Assembly: GCA_030407085.1 (NCBI GenBank)
Contig: CM059585.1
Span: 2,365,001-2,429,000 of the forward strand
Direction of reading: 5' to 3'
DNA: 64,000 bases
Origin: Trichopria drosophilae
Lineage: Eukaryota > Arthropoda > Insecta > Hymenoptera > Diapriidae
A model generated the notes under the pieces. That model saw only the letters and a program-made list of their open reading frames with translations, was not told the origin of the DNA and did no database searches. Both the position numbers and the translations under genes were made by a program. Position 1 is the first letter of the stretch; each line of letters starts with the position of its first letter. Of this stretch, positions 10,131 through 23,900 are shown piece by piece.

Positions 10131-10794
10131 TCCATCCCGTACATTGGTCACGCTGTGTTTCCATAACTAAGAAGTCACCAGAAAGTCACTATATTGCGCA
10201 CGTGCGCACATAAAAATTCCATATGATCTTTAATAAAAATGCATTACTTTCACTTCCCGAATAATATAATAAATTAAATTTGTTGAAAAATGCTTCATTA
10301 GGCGGATCAAATCAGCAGCACGGTTTTTGGACACTCATCAAAAAATTCCTTTTCGAACTGTATTTAAGATTTCCTGGAGAATTTCCCCTAGCAGGCTAGC
10401 TTCTATTGGTTCATTGCACGTAGTATTTCTTACGTTTACGTCAGAACCAATCAGAATACTCGTTTATAGCTGGATTTCTTGCATAAAGGTGTTCTGATTG
10501 GATCTCATGTAAACATAAACGTAAAAAATACTGGGTAAAATGAAAGAAAAACAGGTTTTCTACAAATGCATGTAGACAACCGGTAGTTTACGTCGGAAAC
10601 GTAGAAAACATGTAGTCTACATGAAAATGGTAGAATACTGAAACATGCTCGAAAACATAACCTATTCAAATGTTTATGTTTTTTGGGTTTCATTAAATTG
10701 GTTTTTTTAATCCATTATAAACGAAAAAGAATTTTTCCTGAATTCAAGATGCCAAGGTATTTGGGTATTTGAAATCTTAAAAAAAAAAGATTAA

Positions 10795-11310
10795 GGTGGT
10801 TAGACCCCAGAATATCATATGTTGAAGAAAAATATTTAATTTAAAGTCACCTTTGTAATTGATTCAAATTTTTTCTTCTCTGTTGCTAAGAATTTGTTAA
10901 AAATGAACGGATTTTAAGGAATGACGGCTTATTTTTTCGAGAAAAAGATTTTCTTTAACTTTACCGCATAATTTTTTAAAGATTCTTTGTCTGATCACGA
11001 AAATTACTAAAAAATCGTTAAAAGTAGCAGTTCGTTTTAAAAATAATTAGAGATAATTTGTCGTTGGCTTCGGAAATTTCAAAATACTTACGGTAAAGTT
11101 GTAGAGAATCTTTTTCTCGAAAAAATAAGCCGTCATTCGTTAAAATCCGTTCATTTTTAAAAAATTCTTAACAGCGGAGAAGAAAAAATTTGAAAAAATA
11201 ACAGAAGTTGCTTAACAAATTATTTTTGCACATTTCAATTTTTCTTTTCAAGAAGAATAATGCTTTCACTTTTCAACAATATCATTAATAATGAAAATTA
11301 AATTCTAATT
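10795..11310. mobile_element. inverted-repeat element beginning GGTGGTTAGACCCC
   Basis: The start (ggtggttagaccccag) matches the terminus of the larger element at 26569-28168. The internal arms aacggattttaaggaatgacgg (about 10905) and ccgtcattcgttaaaatccgtt (about 11130) are mirrored. The right terminus is missing. No ORF. Confidence 0.65.
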
Positions 11311-11644
11311 TGTAATTTTATATTCCTGTCGTAAAGAATAATTTATAATATTGGTGAAATAAATGTTATTAATTTCTAAAATCACAAAAGCATTTTTCAA
11401 AAACAACATAACCTTCTTAATGGTGACATTAGCGAGGTTTAAAAAGTAGTTTTGATAATATTTACATCATTTGTAACTAATATTTCAGTTTGATTTTTAA
11501 CTAAAAAAATACACATATAATTGCGCCAAATAAATTTAAAAGTTTGATGTAGATTACCTCCATTTGTGTAGAAAACAGAAGATGCCCCGCGAAAAATTTT
11601 AGGTAGGATTCTCATGAGAATCACATGAGAATTTGAAACAAGTA

Positions 11645-12273
11645 CAGTAGCCCTTCCCTAATTTTAACTCCTCCCCTTATTTCAACTTTACTCCTTCCTC
11701 TATTTTAACTTTTTCCCCTCACTCGTTTCCCCATTATTCGTCGTGACGTCAGTGCACACATGCATATATACATTATACATACATATGTACATACAGAAGT
11801 CCTTCCCTTATTCAAATTTGTCTAGTCAGTCAAGATGGCCGCCTTCTTCCCTTATTCTAATTTTCCCCTTTCCCCCACTATTTAGATTTGCTGTCTCAAT
11901 TTTGTCTCTTTTTCTTTCGTTGCGCATGCGCCGTTATTTGTATTTTGAGAATCCAAACGCCAACACACGTCAGTGGGGAGAACGCGTGTGGGGAAATATT
12001 AGAATAGGAGAAGAGCAAAAATTAGAATAATGGAAGATATTAGAATAAGGGAAGGACCACTGTATGTACCTATATGTGTATATAACTCAAGTGGTACACT
12101 GTAAAAAATCGAAATGAATTTTACAATCGCGCATAGACGCGAAGAAAGATGCCACCATATCTGTTTTCTCTTTCTTAGATCCTTAGTAGTGGGGATGAGG
12201 GGAAGCGTTAAAATAAGGAAAGGAGCCGTCATCTTCCTTGTCTCAAAAAGTTAAAATAAGGGGAGAGCTACTA
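11645..12273. mobile_element. pogo-like MITE with TA duplication, carrying a nested MITE
   Basis: Terminus CAGTAGCCCTTCCCTAATTT on the left pairs with the right end (aaaataaggggagagctact). TA dinucleotides flank both ends (11643-11644 and 12274-12275). A second element of the same group is inserted at 11794-12062. Confidence 0.75.
11794..12062. mobile_element. nested CAGTGGTCCTTCCCTTATTC MITE
   Basis: The left end is CAGAAGTCCTTCCCTTATTC. The right end, reverse-complemented, is CAGTGGTCCTTCCCTTATTC. TA flanks both ends (11792-11793, 12063-12064). It is non-coding, 269 bp, and lies inside the 11645-12273 element. Confidence 0.8.
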
Positions 12274-12524
12274 TACCTTGTAAATTTCATATAAATGTCG
12301 TATAGTACTCGCACTATGTTACGAAAGCGATTTGCATGAAAATTTACCTGATTGTGATGAGATTTTTATGTAATTTCCCTAAACTTTCAACTGAAAACAT
12401 TCAGGATTATATGCTTATAAAACTACCTATTAAATTATTTTCTTTCATATAATAAAACTTTACATATTCCGTACGATACTTGTATGACTACTAGATGTAT
12501 ATTTATGACAACTATACGGCACTT

Positions 12525-13985
12525 CCCAATAAACGAGTTCGTGTGCAAAAATTTCGACTTTCATTCGATTTGTTTCCAATTTCGAATGAAATTGATTAAA
12601 TTTTAATACGAAATTAGTCGTTTTCAAATGTTTTCATACGCACAATATATTTCGAATATTTGTCGTCTTTCCAATGCATCCGATGTCATACGTTACATTC
12701 GATCATATGCGTCAATATGCGATATTTTCGAAACACATTCATTCGAAATGATACGTTCTTTGATGGGTTGCTTAAAGCGAATGATATTTCATACGATTTC
12801 ATTTCGCTCTACATTCGAAAACATTCGAATATGTGCGCAGTATTAATAGTCTTTAATGGTGAGTCTACAATAGGGGTCGGAGCACGTCGACGCGATGGAC
12901 CGCGTACGTGCTGACGTCACGCGACCAGCTCTCGTTGCCAACTTCAGAATGGTTTTCGGCGCCGTTCCACCGTTCCGGCATTTCGGCCGATTCGCCTTTT
13001 CGTGTATGCATATATATATTGGCCGACGTAATGTTTGTCCGGCCGAAATGCCGGACAGTAGAATCCGACGTAATATATATATATGCATACACGAAAAGGC
13101 GAATCGGCCGAAATGCCGGAACGGTGGAACGGCGCCGAAAACCATTCTGAAGTTGGCAACGAGAGCTGGTCGCGTGACGTCAGCACGTACGCGGTCCATC
13201 GCGTCGACGTGCTCCGACCCCTATTGTAGACTCACCATAAAATTGAGGTTATGTACATCCGTTCGCATACGGAAACGGCTAATTGTCGAATGCAAATTTT
13301 TTATTGAAATCATTCGAAGGCATACGTGTTTACCTATACGAAGTGTTCATTCATTTTAATACGATGTTAGATAATATCATGTTAGATCGCTGGTGGCGCC
13401 TACGCGTGAAAACGACGAACTGACCCTCGATAACATCAGTTCCTAACCTAGAATATTGAAATTAAACCGAAAAGTAAATATGTATGTACATTTTCAAGCT
13501 CAAATCTAATTTATGGTGATTTTATGCACTTTATATTAATGTACGTCAAATTTCAGCAAATCGATTCAGAAACGAGCGAGAATTCACGAGAATAAACTTT
13601 GGAATACAAATACAGTTCGCTTTGTTACTTACGAAATTTATTTTTGCAAATTCTCTTTTGTTATATTGTTTTTACCTGAACCTCGAATAATATTAAAAAA
13701 ACAAAGACGAAGTATAAACCCCGTAAAACTTAGCTCAATTCCATGCGTTTTAATATGAAAATTCATTATGTGCAAACCTAACCTCAATTTTTATTCCTAA
13801 ATGCTTCCGTACGAAATTATACGCCGCGCAGATGCACTAATTTCATTCGATTCGATGCGTTTTAACTCGTTGCATCATCTTGCATACGTTTTCATGCGAT
13901 TTACCGTGAAATAAAGAGGAAAGAAACGGGATGGAAACGTATGAAATCGTATTAAAAATTTTTACACACGAATTCGTTTATTGGG
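12525..13985. mobile_element. TIR element with CCCAATAAACGA termini (copy E5), split by a palindromic MITE
   Basis: The left terminus CCCAATAAACGAGTTCGTGT and the reverse complement of the right end (CCCAATAAACGAATTCGTGT) match at 18 of 20 bases and are flanked by TT. The body repeats CATTCGA/TCGAATG and CATACG-type words in both orientations. Removing the MITE at 12857-13237 leaves about 1.08 kb. No ORF. Confidence 0.7.
12857..13237. mobile_element. near-perfect palindromic foldback MITE with TAA duplication
   Basis: Two arms of about 165 bp (12857-13020 and 13072-13237) are almost exact inverse copies. They begin TGGTGAGTCTACAATAGGGG and enclose about 50 bp. TAA occurs on both sides (12854-12856 and 13238-13240). 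The GC content is far above its surroundings. The high arm identity means recent origin or ongoing arm correction. Open frames in it read the same on both strands and are not genes. Confidence 0.9.
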
Positions 13986-13999
13986 TTGTTTCAATTTCT

Positions 14000-14115
14000 C
14001 ATGAGATTCTCATAAGAATCCTACTTAAAATTTTTCGCAGGGTGTAGTCTACGCCATCATGAGATTCTCATAAGAATCCTACTTAAAATTTTTCGCAGGT
14101 TGTAGTCTACGCCAT
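14000..14115. repeat. 58-bp direct tandem duplication
   Basis: Copy 1 (14000-14057) and copy 2 (14058-14115) both begin catgagattctcataagaat and end gtagtctacgccat. A related inverted segment occurs near 11590-11625. Confidence 0.85.
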
Positions 14116-14439
14116 ATTCGACACGTAGAAAACTGAAGTATTTTACCCCCAGTAAACTACCAACCCAACACTGGGTGTAAAGGATCCGTAAAGGAGTATG
14201 TAAATTACATCCTTAGGGATAATTGAAAATTGATCTAGGGAATCTAGTGAATTTAGGGAGATCTGTATGAATTAGACTGGGAACATGCCAGTCTCTGACA
14301 TTTATGTTCACTGTTTGCCGCCTGGAGGATGGTGGGGGCTTTCGGTCAAGCTTGTGTAAAATATATAGGTATGCGTTTGTTACGTACACATATAACTTTC
14401 TCCACCCGCCCCGTCTTCCATCTGCGACGCTGAAGTGGT

Positions 14440-14600
14440 GCGTTGACGAGCTCAAAAAAACAGCGATACAGACAGACGTGTTTTATCGCATTGTCGTTTT
14501 TTGTGTTTATAGGTTTATAGTTTTCCGTGAAGTGACCGGAACTAGCCTTCGTTGATGGCACGAGATTCGCGAAGTCGCGTTTTCTTTCGTTGATTCAACG
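14440..14600 (+). other. SRRM2: probable SRRM2 5' untranslated exon (exon 1)
   Basis: A consensus donor, gtaagtttcc, begins at 14601, about 310 bp upstream of the acceptor of the first coding exon. No ATG-led frame continues across. The transcription start is not visible, so the left edge is a guess. Confidence 0.45.
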
Positions 14601-14926
14601 GTAAGTTTCCCTCCTACGAATAAAAATAAACGCTTTTGCGAAAAGCATTTGCGCAGTGGTCGCCGGATCGATAACCGATTTGAGTCTGCAAAATTATTCC
14701 TAACCTAAGCTCAATTCCTCCTTAATCGTCCAAGACGAAATGTTATCAAAGATTCTTGATCTTAAACCCCACGTTGACTGAAGATCACTCTCGTTCTTGG
14801 TAATTGTACCAGAAAGTGAGCAAACTTTAAGTTTCAGTGACAAAATACGAACAATTAGTGTTTATTTGTGTTCCGTAAGGCAAAAGCATCCAAGGATTTT
14901 GCTTTCGTTTGCAGATTTAAATCAAG

Positions 14927-17900
14927 ATGTATAATGGCATCGGATTACAAACACCGAGAGGCTCCGGTACCAATGGCCACGTTCAGCGCAATTGGGCCAT
15001 TGTTCGAAAGACCAAGGATAAGGTGGTATACAAGGATGACGGTAAGGCTGATCAACTAAATAAACAACCGAATAAGGAGATCCTGGACCATGCAAGAAAA
15101 CGAAAGATCGAAGTTAAATGTACCGAATTAATGGATGTTTTGGAAGAACAAGGGTAAGTGTTCGCTTGTCAATTGAACATTATTTTTTCGGAACAAATTG
15201 TTTAATTTTTTGTTATATTCTAGATTTACAACCGAAGAAATCAACAAGAAGATTCAAGCATATCGAACAATGTTACTCGGTAACGAAGCTCAACCCGCAG
15301 CCGCTACTGATGAATTTGGTCGAATAGCGTAAGTACATTTTCAAATTATCTTATTTTCAATACTTTCGTTACATAAAATTTGGCTTTGATATTCTCATAA
15401 ATATATAATTAGAATCAGAATTAGTATTAAATTGCATGCAATTGTGACATATCAAGAATCTTCAATTTCACCGGATTTCACAATGGGTACCAGCGTTGGA
15501 TGCATCGATAAGAGTTTCGTACTATAATCGTTAGAAATTTCTCTGCGTTTGTGCAAAGATAAAGTTAAATTTTATAACAAGTATTTTTGGTACAGTGGCC
15601 CTCCCCTTATTTTAACTTTTCGAGTCAAGGAAGATGGCGTCTTCTTCCCTTATTTTACCGCATCCCTTCATCCCCACCACTGGCAGTATGAGAGAATAAA
15701 AATAGAGGTAGGAGATATAGTGGCGTCCTTCTTTACCTGTATGCGAATGGTGGGGGAACTCATGAGGGGAAGAAGTTAACATAAGGGACAAACAAAAATT
15801 AAAATAAAGGACGCAGTTAAAATAAGAGGAGTTAAAATAAGGGGAGGGCCACTGTACCATACAATTAAAATCGGCTTGTAATGTTTTAAATTCTAGGAAA
15901 TATCAGAAAGTTTGAGATAATTATCATTTTGTTTACATAAATATCTTAAAAAAGGTTGTTTATAAATTTAAGAATAACATTCAATGTTATGTTTGACAAT
16001 ACGTAAACGTTATTTAACTTCAGGAAGTCTTATTTGTCGTGCTGGAAAACATTTGAAGTCTTTCCTGTTTAGTTATAATTATAAATGCATAAATATCAAT
16101 CCAGAAATAAAAACGGATTTGAATACAGGAAATTTCTTTCGTCTTTAGAATTAAAAATTAATAATTTAAAATAACCCAGATTACCACCTTTTTAATTCAC
16201 ATCTTTTCTGTCTAGTTTCAATGCTTTCGAAGCAATATTCAAAAAATCTTTTTACAATGGTAGAGGGGCCTTTTTAGTACGTGAAAAGGATAATAAATGC
16301 AATTACGCAAAATTATTAACAAGTATAAATAAATAAAATTAAAAAATCGTCGATTTTTGAGAAATAAATCGTTTTTGAACGAACTAAAAGGTAAATTAGA
16401 ACCAAATTTGGTACTCGAGGTTTTTGGGGTTGCTGATTACGAATTTGAAGTCGGGTTTGAAAAATACAAAATGGCGGAAACAATATGGCGGATGAATTTT
16501 AAAAAATTCATCTGATTTACTTGAAACTCGATACTCGGGGGTTTCTGGGGTCGCCGATTACGAATCTGGCCTCGGATTTTGAATATTCAAAATGGAGGAT
16601 CCAAGATGTCCGATCGAAATATGAAAATGTAACCGATATTGATGAAGCTGTGTACTCTGGGGTTTTTGGGGTCGCTTATTACGAATCTGATGATATCAAG
16701 TAAATTTTTACATTTATGTCGGTCATCTTCGAGCCGCCATTTTGAATTTACAAAATCTGACTTCAGAGTCGTAATCAGCGACCCCGAAAACCCCTGTGTA
16801 ACAATTTTCAGCTGTTTTCCGTATAAATGTGCGCCGCAAAGGGTAAAATAGGCATTTTTTAAAAGTAATATCACTAGAGGGAAACTAAATCTATTAACTA
16901 AGTTGAACATTTTTCCTATAGATCCTATAGTTCATTTTCATATTTCGTGGTTGACATAACCCATAATTATATTTGTATTTATTTCTTATTTACGTACGAG
17001 AGATCGAATATTCGAGAACTGACATTTTAAGTTAATTTATAATTATAAACGGTCGAAGAAGAATTTTTGTTTAGATAGATAGATAATTTATTGACCCTCA
17101 ATTGAAATACATTTGATTCGTAAGGGTTGGATTGCACAGGTACAACTTAGGCAGCATACACTTAAAATTAACATCTAGAAGCTACATAATACATAATGAC
17201 TAACATAGACGCAAAAGATAAAATCGCTGTTACTAACCAAAAAGAACAAACAGAGTCGTATTTAGCCTATAATATAATTGAAGAAAATACATTAAATAGT
17301 TTAGTACTCAAGCCCAAATTGCCTTCTGACGAAACACGATTGTACAAAATAAAACAATATTCTAAGCGCGCTAATCTCCGATGAGCTAATTAAATAAGCC
17401 ATTGATTCAAGAAAACAGCGGCCACCGAGCTTCGGGTTTCGCATCAATCTCTTTCTTGAAGGTCGCGCAAGGGGGCAGTTACACAAAATATGGGTCAAGG
17501 TCTTGTTTTCTATTAAATTACATAACGAACACATTTCAGATGGGTTATAAACATGACGAGTATTACCAGTGTAAAGCGAACGTGAAAAAATTGTTGAGGT
17601 TCTTAACTGGACCTTAAGGCTCAAAAAAGAGAGCTGGCAGCGGGAAGGGCACAGATTGGCCAGGCCGTCTGTAAACTGCCTAAAAATTGGTATTTGAACC
17701 GAGTCGGACTGAAAATACCGTTGCAAATCCCGAGTACGTAACTCTGTCGCGAAGGCTTCACAAGTCCCTGTCAGAATTTTTGTTTGCTTTAATGCAACAT
17801 CCTATTTTAAAATAAGGTTTGTCGATAATTAAGACAAAATATTTATTTCATTAAGTAAAAAAAGAAATTATCACATGTAATAGTGCATATCGTCCAGACA

Positions 17901-20900
17901 TTTTCTTTAGAAAACAACTCATTTTTAGAAAAAAAATGCAGTTTTGGTATTTCAAATTTTCTAGCAGTATTTTTCCTGGATGTTGTTAAGAATAAATAAT
18001 ATATACAAAACCAAAATGGTTACATTAGTTATCTAGAATATTTTAAGTGTTTATCTTTAAAAAAGTAGTGAACAAGTACTTATTAATACTAATAAATACA
18101 ATCATTTTAATTTAGTTTTAATTATAGGCATTAAGATAACAGATATCGTAAAAGGTTATTACGCAGTATGTATGTATGTATGTATAATATTTATTAATGT
18201 CTTGGGCAACTAGCCCCTAGACATATAAAGAAATACAATTTGTACAATAATAAATACACGAATAAACATTTTAAGAAATTACAAAAATTACAGATATAAA
18301 AATCACATAAATATAAGTGGAACATTGTTCAACTTGCTTTGCTACTGGCTGAAAAATACTAGAAATCTATTTTAATTTATATAATAACAATTTTAAACTC
18401 GCGAAATAATAATTAAGATCTAAGGACATCAATTATATATACAATAATTAACACATCACATTAGCCTAGCAGAAGACACTTGCGATTCATTAAAAAGTAA
18501 ACAAAAAGAAATTTTCATTGTTGACGCCATTTTGAGATCGTTAGAATGATGTAGGGTATTAAAGTAACATTTTTTCTTAAAATTCAACTATTTTATGCAC
18601 CATTATGCAAGGTTTCAATATAATTCCAATATTCTAATAGCTCGAAAAAAATTGATAAGAATAAAAAATTCCCAATTTTTTGGAAATTTTTTTCATATTC
18701 GGCGCCATATTGGAATTTCTGATGGCTGAAACTCAATTTTGACCTCGGAATCTTGAAGAGCGACCTCGAAAACAGTAGGATACGTACCTCTCAATTGATT
18801 TCAACTTTGATTTTGATACGAAATACTTGATTGAAAATGAAGTATAAAAATTGTCATTTCAGACGTTAATGGGTTAAACTTCACAATTGAAGAATACATT
18901 GAAAATAATCTGTATTTAAGAAATATTGAAAAATTACACGAATGGGGTAATTATTTAAAGGTATTAAAGTATTTTTTTATTCATTAACATGATAAATAAT
19001 GAACACAAGTACAAATCGTTTTTCTAATTGAAATTAGTGTACTTGGTAGGACAAGATTAAGATCGTGTTATCTAAGTATGATGATATTTTGACTTTGATT
19101 ATCTGACTTTGATGATAGTAGATAGTTAATATTTTTTTTATTGCTCCCTTTCTCCATTTTTAGTCAGACATTTAAAAATCTGCTATGAGTCATCGAGTTT
19201 AATATATAATAATAATTTTGACATTAGGATTAAATATGATTGATTTATTTTTTAAACAGTTTAAAGAAAAAGAAATGGAATATTAAGTATGGGTTCTTAA
19301 TTACGAGTATAAAAATATACTTCTTCGATTTGGAGTATTAATTTATTTACTTCAAAAACTGAATTTTATCAAATCTTGTAAATACAGTAGTCCTTCCCTT
19401 ATTCTAATTTTTTCTCTTCTCCTATTCTAATATTTCCCCTCATGCGTTCTCCCCACCGCACTTACTACTTTCCTTGCAAGCACATATGACATATAACTAT
19501 GCATGCTCTGCGAAAGAGAAAGAGAGAGAGGAAAAGCGAGACAGCAAACGTTTAGTGGGAGAGAGGAGAAAATTAGAATAAGAGAAGAAGGTCGCCATCT
19601 TGCCTGACTGAACAAATTAGAATAAGAGAAGGACTACTGTATAATAGTCTACTATAATAAGAACTACTAAATTTCTTAGGATTCTCTAATACAAAGTATT
19701 AAAATATTGTTTGATATTAAATTTAATACTTAAGAACATATAAGTTACTTTTTTTCTAATTATTGAATTAAATTACTAATTATTGAATTAAATTGCTAAT
19801 TACTGAATTTATTTTGAATGCAGAAAACTTTTTTAAAACTTTTATAAAACTTTCGATTCAATGGCTTGAAGTAAATTATAAACATTTTCTGTTAGTAAAC
19901 AAAAGTCTAAAATATACTTTTATAAAAGATAGTTTTAAATTATACTTTTCTACTCAGATATTAATCTTCGTATTTCATTGGAAATGGACGAAAGCATATA
20001 TTATTCGAAAAAAATAAAAGAGTAATCTTACAGAAATGAACGATTTTCAAGAAACTATAATATTTTTAATGATAATTTTGCAAATTCCCAGATGAAAAAA
20101 TGTATATTTTTTCATTTTCTTGTTACATATAATATTATAGTAATGTGTACGTAAAGTAAAACAACTACAAGTGACTTACAGAGTAATATTAGAAATAAAT
20201 ATTTTTTAATATGGTAGTACTGACATTCATTGGTGTTTTAAACAAACACAACATCAACAGTTTATGTTCATTATCATTAAAATAGGTTTCTCATGAAATA
20301 TAAGCAAAAAAGTAAACAGGCATAGAAATATGAACTAAAATTATTAATAATTATAAAAATAAATAATAACTATACTTTTTTCCTGCATAGCAAATGGAAA
20401 AACTAAAACAATTGAAATAAACAGTATAATCATTTCGATTTTATTTTTAAATTGTCATTAAATAATATACAATAGTTACAGACATTCCTAATAATTTAAT
20501 TAATTATGACACTATTTTCCTATATATTCATCGTTATTATTAATATTCGTGAAAGTATTGTTTATTTGATACGAAAAAACAAAGTAAATAATGTTGAAAG
20601 TTAAATAACATAAATCTGAATGAAAGAAATAAAGATTTTAATAATTACTTAATTAATTTATATAAAAATAAAAATAACAAAAATAAAAATAACAAAAAAT
20701 GAAAATATTTTTCCGTATCTGTCGTAAAATGCAAATAAAATCGGTAAAAATTACGTAAATACCTTTTTCATATCTTTACTTATGAATTTCGTACTTTTCT
20801 TGCATTTCCTTTTATTACATGAGGTTATTTTTGTTCCCTTTCTCTATATTTTTCTTTTGTAACAAATTTATTTAAACTTTACATCGGTACTGACAATTGA

Positions 20901-23900
20901 TGTTTATGATTATTTTCTACAATAATCAGTGCTCATGCGATATTTTCCGATTGCATTTTGAAAGTTCTAAGAAACTTACATGTTTACACTAGGAGTTTCA
21001 CTCAAACAAATTTGCACTTGGGCACTATTTACAAGTGGTACTGACCACCACTTTTTTGTGCAATCAATGCTTAAAATTTGGAGGCTGTTGTCTAAAAAAC
21101 ATTCATTGATTGCTTCGATCTATGCTCATTTGTTTATTGCAATAAACTTTTCAATTTACATCAATGACTTGTGCAATAGTAAATGCAAATATTGAAAAAC
21201 TTACAGATTCACATAATTATGCTTGAAACTGTACACAAAATTCAAGTTATGTACAGCATAATTAAAGGATGAGAGTAAAACGGCCTACTATAATCACTTG
21301 CCTTCCTATACATTATTTTCCGACCAATAGCGTTTCCTTAGAAACTAGATTCTATGCTGAATAACTAATTGATTTTAAAAATTCGAAAAAATTGGAATTC
21401 CGAGCTTTGAATCAAACCCCTCTCTACTTTTATTTATAAATTTTAGTTTTTATATACAGTTCATAAATAAACCTCCATTTGAATACGTATCTGTTTTAAT
21501 TAACATTAAAAAGTACAATAACATAATATTGAATGAAAAAAAAGACTAATAAAAAATAGTTGTCATGATAAATTAAATTCCTCGTCAGAGAGTAATGAAA
21601 TGTACAAAGATTCAAATCACTTGAAATCAAAGAAGAAACGACAAAAATATGAATTAGAAACAAACATTTTGACGAAGCAAGAAGGATAAAAGTAATATGA
21701 AGATTGTTAAAACGCAACAAAACTATGAGCTTTTTAATTTACATTATTATATTTTATATGGTCAATTTATATAATATAATACAATGTAAACAAGTTTCTT
21801 AAAGAGGGTGCTTAAAAATTTATTCAAATTACGATTCATGATGCAGATCTAACGATGTTATTTTTTTCTTATAGACTTATCGAAATTAAGAATTCAGAAA
21901 TTTGTATATATCAGAAGTTATTGAAGAGCCTTAACCATTTTCGCCCCAAAAGTCCAGAATTTGGACACAACTTTAAACGATGTAACTTTTGTTCCAAACA
22001 GCGTTAACAAAAATTGAAATAAGACAAAATCGATAGATTTGGACCTCCTCTTTCACATGCCGTGGTCAGAAACAGCCGGAAATTACAGAGAAAAAAGTTA
22101 TGATCATTTTTTCGAAAAAAATACTGGTTTTTTCGACATTTTTTCCCAATAATTGCGTTTTTTTACATTAAAAAGGGCAGTGCTGATCGTTGCAAAACAT
22201 ACTAATCGCGTCTTTTTGTTCAGAGCATTCTTCTCCAGTCGGATTTTTTTCAAAAAGCAAAATGGCGGTTTCAAGATGGCGTCTGGAAGTTGTAAGTTTG
22301 AATTTCCTCGCACAAATATCGATTATTTGAACGTGTAACGGCTCAAATCATGGAGAATTGCTATGAAAAAGTAATTATTATCATTTGTGAATACCTAGTC
22401 TTATCACGATTCATTCATAACCACATAACCTCAAATTAATTAGGCACAATGGGTTTATGCCGATTATTTGTCTAATTTTCACACAATTTTCGACGTTTCC
22501 GTAACATTACTTATGTGTGAAATTAAAAATGACCATATACCCTTATGACCTATTAATTATCCGGTTATAACCTAAAAATTTAGTACAGTTCGACCTTTTT
22601 TTATTCTTAAAATACTTTTCTTCATTTTTTTATTTTAATTTTATTACTTTCATTTTTTTTGTATTCAAAACACGTGGAGGCAATGAGGAAATATTTGTTT
22701 TTTATTTTTGTGCTTTGTTTTGTATTTTGTAAATCAATATAGCAGATATTGAAAGTTATGTTGCACTATAAGATGTGGATTGACCTGCGACCTGCAAATT
22801 GAGTGAAAATCAGACAAAATATCGGTAGTAACCCATTGTAAACGACTAATTTGAGGTTGTGAATGAATCATGATAGGACTAAGTATTCACAACTGATAAT
22901 AATTACTTTTTCATCCCAGTTCTCCGTGATTTGAACCGTCACGCGGTCAAATAATCAATATTTGTGAGAGAAAATGTAAAATTACAACTTGGAGACGCTA
23001 TCTTGAAGCCGCCATTTTGTTTTTTGAAAAAAATCCGACGAGAGAAGAATGGTCTGAGCAAAAGGACGCGATTAATACGTTTTGCAATGATCAGCACTGC
23101 CCTTTTCAATGTCAAAAAACGCAATTATTGGGAAAAACGTCGAAAAAATCAGTATTTTTTTCGAAAAAATGATCATAACTTTTTTCTCTGTAATTTCCGG
23201 TTGATTCTGACCACGGCATTTGAAAGAAGAAGTCCAAATCTATCGATTTTGACTTATTTCAATTTTTCTTAACGTTGTTTGGAACAAAAGTTACATCGTT
23301 GAAAGTTGTGTCCAAATTCCGGACTTTTGGGACGATAAGGGTTAAGAAGCCAAAGAAGAAATGTCAAAGTTTCAGTCAAGAAATTTCGGAAAGGCTTACA
23401 AGAATGAGAGCTTAAAGTTATATTAATGTATTTTACATTTATTGTTCATATATCTGCTTTTTATGGATATTGTAGAATCAGAATATATAAATTCTAATCT
23501 AATATAATTTTAAAACATTTTTTTAAATGTTGAGTTATCAAAATACTTCAATGTAATGTAGTTAATTTATGAGTTTCACAAAGAAGCATTGAAATGTTCA
23601 TTGTATTGTTTTCAAGAGCATAAAAAATGTTAAAATATGAAAAAGGTCCTTGGATTTTGTTTAACTCTTCTGGATTTAAGCACCAGGCTCTGTTACCAGA
23701 TGTCCTAATGTTACAACGCACAAGGGGGTAGCATCCCAATATCGACCTAACTAAAGCGCCGGCGCTTCTCCCTCTCGTGGTGAGGGGGGTGTAAAGCGGG
23801 GGTGGATCCTGTACCCCGTTCAGTGTTAAAATGGACCGACGTCGGGACGCCACGCGACGACCGGGCGGCAGGGTGTCTGCCGCTGCGAAACGAACAGTCG

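Noticed and set aside
12865..13359. Matching ORFs of 75-154 aa on both strands
   Set aside because: They are mirror readings of a palindromic MITE. The same peptide appears on each strand because of the inverted arms.
22104..23272. Pair of similar 60-102-aa frames
   Set aside because: Inverse copies of each other within a palindromic element.
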